Below, piece by piece: positions 6,365 through 8,327 of a stretch of 8,327 nucleotides of DNA. The translations under genes were made by a program, and so were the position numbers. The stretch is from assembly GCA_023265535.1 (NCBI GenBank), contig JAHFTI010000162.1, positions 1-8,327 on the forward strand, read 5' to 3'. Each line of letters opens with the position of its first letter. Position 1 is the stretch's first letter. The notes under the pieces are model-generated. The model made no database searches and was not told the DNA's origin. It saw nothing but the letters and a program-made list of their open reading frames with translations. Source of the stretch: Opitutaceae bacterium. GTDB lineage: Bacteria > Verrucomicrobiota > Verrucomicrobiia > Opitutales > Opitutaceae.

Positions 6365-6394
6365 CACCTGACCTCACCTGACCGCACCTGCCGC
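6365..6394. repeat. Three 10-bp tandem repeats in a convergent intergenic gap
   Basis: CACCTGACCT, CACCTGACCG and CACCTGCCGC follow each other directly in the 63-bp gap between the two stop codons. The same CCTGACC word also occurs at the end of the regulator gene. No good terminator hairpin was found in this gap for either gene. Confidence 0.5.
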
Positions 6395-6403
6395 AGGGCC
6401 CGC

Positions 6404-7789
6404 TCAGCGCAGGTGTGCGACCATCGTGCCCCCGGCCATGTCGCGCTGATCCCTGAACCCCGCGAGTTCCAGCGCCCGCCGGACCTCCGGAGCCTGCATG
6501 AACATGCGCCAGACAAACCCGCTGCGCAGGTTCTCGGACATCAGCAGCATGATGCCCTGGTCGATCGCAATCACGTCGCTCGCCACCCAGTTGGTGTGAG
6601 GATTGAAGGCATCCGCGAAGCCGTAGCGCCCCCAGAGCTGATCGCCACCGAGCTCGCGCATGCGGCGCAGCGTGTTCAGGCACTCGGCCGGCGCGAAGGG
6701 CAGGGACCCTCCCGGGGCGCAGGGCACCAGGGTGCCGTCGTGCTTTTCCGGGGAAAGATTGGGGCCGCCCCAGGCCACGTAACCCTTGGCGCTGTCGGAA
6801 GCCGTCAGCCCCCAGAGGTCAAGCGACCAATGCGGGAAGCTGGCGGACTGGTCCGCGCACCACTGGCGCTGTGCAAGCGTGGCGTCCACGCTGTTGCGCC
6901 AGTAGTCGGCATAGGCGTCCTGGCGGCCGCGGAAATCGAACCACGCATGCGAGAACTGGTGCGTGAAGAGCGGGGCGCAATGCATGTAGGAGCGGCCCGC
7001 ATACTCCATGATGGGGCCGCGCCTCCAGGAGTGCCATGACGAGGGCGGCAGCGGCCTTTCGGGCGCGCCCAGGCCCAGCAGGTACAGGCCGAGCATCTCG
7101 GCGTACTGGTCCCAGCGCCACGGGATGAAGCCGGTCTCCGGGCGCCAGCCATGTGAGAGGGTGAAGCCGCCGTTGAGCGCCCAGTTCCAGTCGATGCGGG
7201 CATACAGGGCATCCACGAGCCCGGTGATCTCCGGATCCTTGAAATACTCGCGCGCCACAAGTGCGCCCTGCATGAGCAAGGCCGTGTCGATCGTCGAGGC
7301 CTCCGAGCGCCAGGCCCTGGTGCCGTCGCCCACGTGGAGGAAGTGGTAGAACCAGCCGCGCACGTGCTCGGCGCGATTGAGCAGGAAATCGAGGGTGAGC
7401 ATGCTCTGGCGGCGCGCGGTCTCACGGGGGAGCCAGCCGCGATCGGCCGCGATGCACCAGGCCGTCAGGGCGAAGCCGCTGGCCGCCACGCTGGCATAGG
7501 CCGCGCTGGGGCGCCCGTCGGCCGGCGCGCGGTCGCGCGTGAGGCCCGTGAGCGGGTCAGTGTGGTCGAGGAAGAAGAGCACCGAGCGGGCCTCGATTTC
7601 CTGCAGGAAGGCCTCGTCGGTCTGGAGCAGGACTCCCTGGTTCTCCTGTGCGGAGAGGCCTGCGGAACAGAGGCTCAGGAGGCCTCCGGTGAGGGCGATT
7701 CCCAGGAGCCTCAGCAACCCGGCACGCCCCTCTTTTGCGGTCGCCCTGCAACCGTCTCCCCGACCCGTTTCCTTCAGGTTCAGTTTCAT
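6404..7789 (-). CDS. Secreted glycoside hydrolase with PF10091 glucoamylase-like domain (GH144 type)
   Basis: From ATG at 7787-7789 this encodes 461 residues. An upstream in-frame ATG at 7868-7870 would add 27 residues, but the chosen start has a Shine-Dalgarno AGGAG at 7797-7801 with 7-nt spacing. The signal peptide has a long basic n-region, a hydrophobic core at about 24-43 and a likely cut after Leu-Ser-Ala at 47. The domain matches PF10091 along its length: GWFYHFL (145-151), STIDTALL (165-172), GWRPETGFI (214-222), RWDQYAE (225-231), WGLTASD (326-332), DGTLVPCAPGGSLPF (351-365), GFADAFN (390-396) and IDQGIMLLMSEN (409-420). Related enzymes of GH144 cleave beta-1,2-glucans with inversion; I cannot assign the acid and base residues by eye, though E231 and E163 are acids in conserved blocks. 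It probably acts in the periplasm or outside. It shares strand with the HDOD gene upstream, behind tandem hairpins. Substrate is inferred only. Confidence 0.88.
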   Translation of the reverse strand: MKLNLKETGRGDGCRATAKEGRAGLLRLLGIALTGGLLSLCSAGLSAQENQGVLLQTDEAFLQEIEARSVLFFLDHTDPLTGLTRDRAPADGRPSAAYASVAASGFALTAWCIAADRGWLPRETARRQSMLTLDFLLNRAEHVRGWFYHFLHVGDGTRAWRSEASTIDTALLMQGALVAREYFKDPEITGLVDALYARIDWNWALNGGFTLSHGWRPETGFIPWRWDQYAEMLGLYLLGLGAPERPLPPSSWHSWRRGPIMEYAGRSYMHCAPLFTHQFSHAWFDFRGRQDAYADYWRNSVDATLAQRQWCADQSASFPHWSLDLWGLTASDSAKGYVAWGGPNLSPEKHDGTLVPCAPGGSLPFAPAECLNTLRRMRELGGDQLWGRYGFADAFNPHTNWVASDVIAIDQGIMLLMSENLRSGFVWRMFMQAPEVRRALELAGFRDQRDMAGGTMVAHLR

Positions 7790-7796
7790 GGGAGGT

Positions 7797-7801
7797 CTCC
7801 T
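7797..7801 (-). promoter_or_regulatory. Ribosome binding site that fixes the GH144-type start
   Basis: Minus-strand AGGAG lies 7 nt before the ATG at 7787-7789. It is the only strong Shine-Dalgarno in the window and rules in favour of this start over the ATG 81 bp upstream, whose extra residues look unlike a signal peptide or domain. Confidence 0.75.
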
Positions 7802-7851
7802 GTCCCATGTATCGTCACAAGGCCCCCCGCCGGCAAGGCTGGAAGCCCCCC

Positions 7852-7866
7852 TTTCCCGAGGGGAAA
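7852..7866 (-). other. Third small hairpin in the HDOD/GH144 gap
   Basis: TTTCCC (7852-7857) pairs with GGGAAA (7861-7866) around a 3-nt loop. It overlaps the T-tract side of the hairpin at 7867-7885, so the two may compete. Significance is uncertain. Confidence 0.3.
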
Positions 7867-7885
7867 ACACCCTGTTTCCGGGTGT
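7864..7885 (-). terminator. Possible intrinsic terminator after the HDOD gene
   Basis: On the minus strand ACACCC and GGGTGT (7880-7885 with 7867-7872) form a 6-bp stem with a 7-nt loop, followed by only a short T run (7864-7866). It lies directly after a stronger hairpin. Termination would be partial at best. Confidence 0.45.
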
Positions 7886-7890
7886 AGTGG

Positions 7891-7914
7891 CGCGGGCACT
7901 ACGCAGTGCCCGCG
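7891..7914 (-). terminator. 10-bp perfect hairpin directly after the HDOD stop codon
   Basis: CGCGGGCACT (7891-7900) is exactly complementary to AGTGCCCGCG (7905-7914), with a 4-nt loop. It starts 6 bp beyond the HDOD stop. No T run follows at once, so it may protect the mRNA end or act together with the next hairpin rather than terminate alone. Confidence 0.55.
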
Positions 7915-7920
7915 GGAGCC

Positions 7921-8327
7921 TCAGCCGAGGCGTCCCTGGAGGTCGCTCCTGATGCGCTTGCAGAAGGGGTGCGCCGCCCGCTCGAAGGCCTCGATCTGGA
8001 AGCTAGGGAACACCTTTTCGCGGAGCACCTGCCAGGCCTCGGTCTCCTGGATCGGAGGGCACTGCACCTTGGGCGTGTCACCGCTGTAGCCGACATGGTT
8101 GTGCTGGCAAAGCAGGCGCGCCAGTGCGACGACGGCAACCAGTTCCACGTCCCGTGTGGCCTGCGACGGGCATTCCACCCAGCGGATCACGCTCTTGATG
8201 GATGGCGGCAGCGCCGCCGTCTCGACCCAGCGCGAGGCGATGTCGCGTGTGGTGGTGCCGAGGTAGCGCTGTTCGGCCTCATGGAGGCTGATGCCCTGGG
8301 CGCGTGAATGCACCAGCATGGCGGGCA
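7921..8327 (-). CDS. HDOD-domain signalling protein, C-terminal part; N-terminus beyond window
   Basis: The frame is open from the right edge to a TGA at 7921-7923; about 135 residues are visible. HDOD domains are HD-GYP-like helical folds, usually without intact metal sites, found in signalling and motility control. Visible here are the segments AQGISLHEAEQRYLGTTTRDIASRWVETAALPPSIKSVI, which follow the HDOD order: a helix with E-x-E-x-x-x-LG, a helix ending in W, the LPxxI turn, and then an amphipathic helix VELVAVVALARLLCQ. The His-His-x-Pro usual after the LPxxI helix is replaced by IRWVECPS, so that motif is degenerate. The C-terminal tail (about 40 residues with several Cys and Lys/Arg) is not recognised. 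A Met at 8317-8319 lies in frame but is unlikely to be the true start since the domain begins further upstream. Two hairpins follow the stop before the GH144-type gene. Confidence 0.7.
   Translation of the reverse strand, partial: PAMLVHSRAQGISLHEAEQRYLGTTTRDIASRWVETAALPPSIKSVIRWVECPSQATRDVELVAVVALARLLCQHNHVGYSGDTPKVQCPPIQETEAWQVLREKVFPSFQIEAFERAAHPFCKRIRSDLQGRLG

Noticed and set aside
6404..7870. Start of the GH144-type gene at 7870
   Set aside because: The extra 27 residues are not conserved-looking, and the ATG at 7787-7789 has the better ribosome binding site and begins just before the signal peptide.
7334..8089. Plus-strand open frame spanning the GH144/HDOD gap
   Set aside because: It crosses two genes on the other strand and lacks any recognisable motif.

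Overview
This is an 8.3 kb stretch of a GC-rich bacterial chromosome. I read seven protein-coding genes in it: six on the minus strand and one short regulator on the plus strand. Two genes run off the window edges. No mobile element, CRISPR array, tRNA or rRNA was found. Shine-Dalgarno sequences are mostly absent, with GH144 the clear exception. Two secreted carbohydrate-active enzymes lie beside core metabolic genes, and a phage-CII-like regulator is present. Together these would fit a polysaccharide-degrading Verrucomicrobiota-type (Opitutales-like) bacterium, but this assignment is inference only.

Layout from left to right. (1) 1-1656, minus: N-terminal 552 residues of a secreted GH95-type glycosidase (alpha-L-fucosidase/galactosidase family), cut by the left edge. 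(2) 1761-2909, minus: an E1-like adenylyltransferase (MoeB/ThiF type) fused to a C-terminal rhodanese. (3) 3038-3259, minus: a small ThiS/MoaD-like beta-grasp protein. Genes 2 and 3 look like a sulfur-carrier pair, but a strong intrinsic terminator stands between them and the carrier ends in Ala-Gly-Arg instead of Gly-Gly. (4) 3509-4432 (sucD) and 4476-5663 (sucC), minus: a sucC-sucD operon for succinyl-CoA synthetase of the TCA cycle, closed by a strong intrinsic terminator. (5) 5846-6340, plus: a phage CII-like helix-turn-helix regulator, divergent from sucC, with a perfect 15-bp palindrome 6 bp before its start codon. (6) 6404-7789, minus: a secreted PF10091/GH144-type glycoside hydrolase with a good ribosome binding site. 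(7) 7921-8327, minus: C-terminal part of an HDOD-domain signalling protein, cut by the right edge.

How they fit together: SucC and SucD form one enzyme. The E1-rhodanese protein and the small carrier probably belong to thiamine or molybdopterin sulfur transfer, but both lack expected residues (zinc cysteines in the E1, diglycine tail in the carrier). The two exported glycosidases would feed sugars to central metabolism. I see no clearly new multi-gene system. The best leads are the tailless carrier with its split E1 partner, and the CII-like regulator with a probable self-operator next to a TCA-cycle operon.
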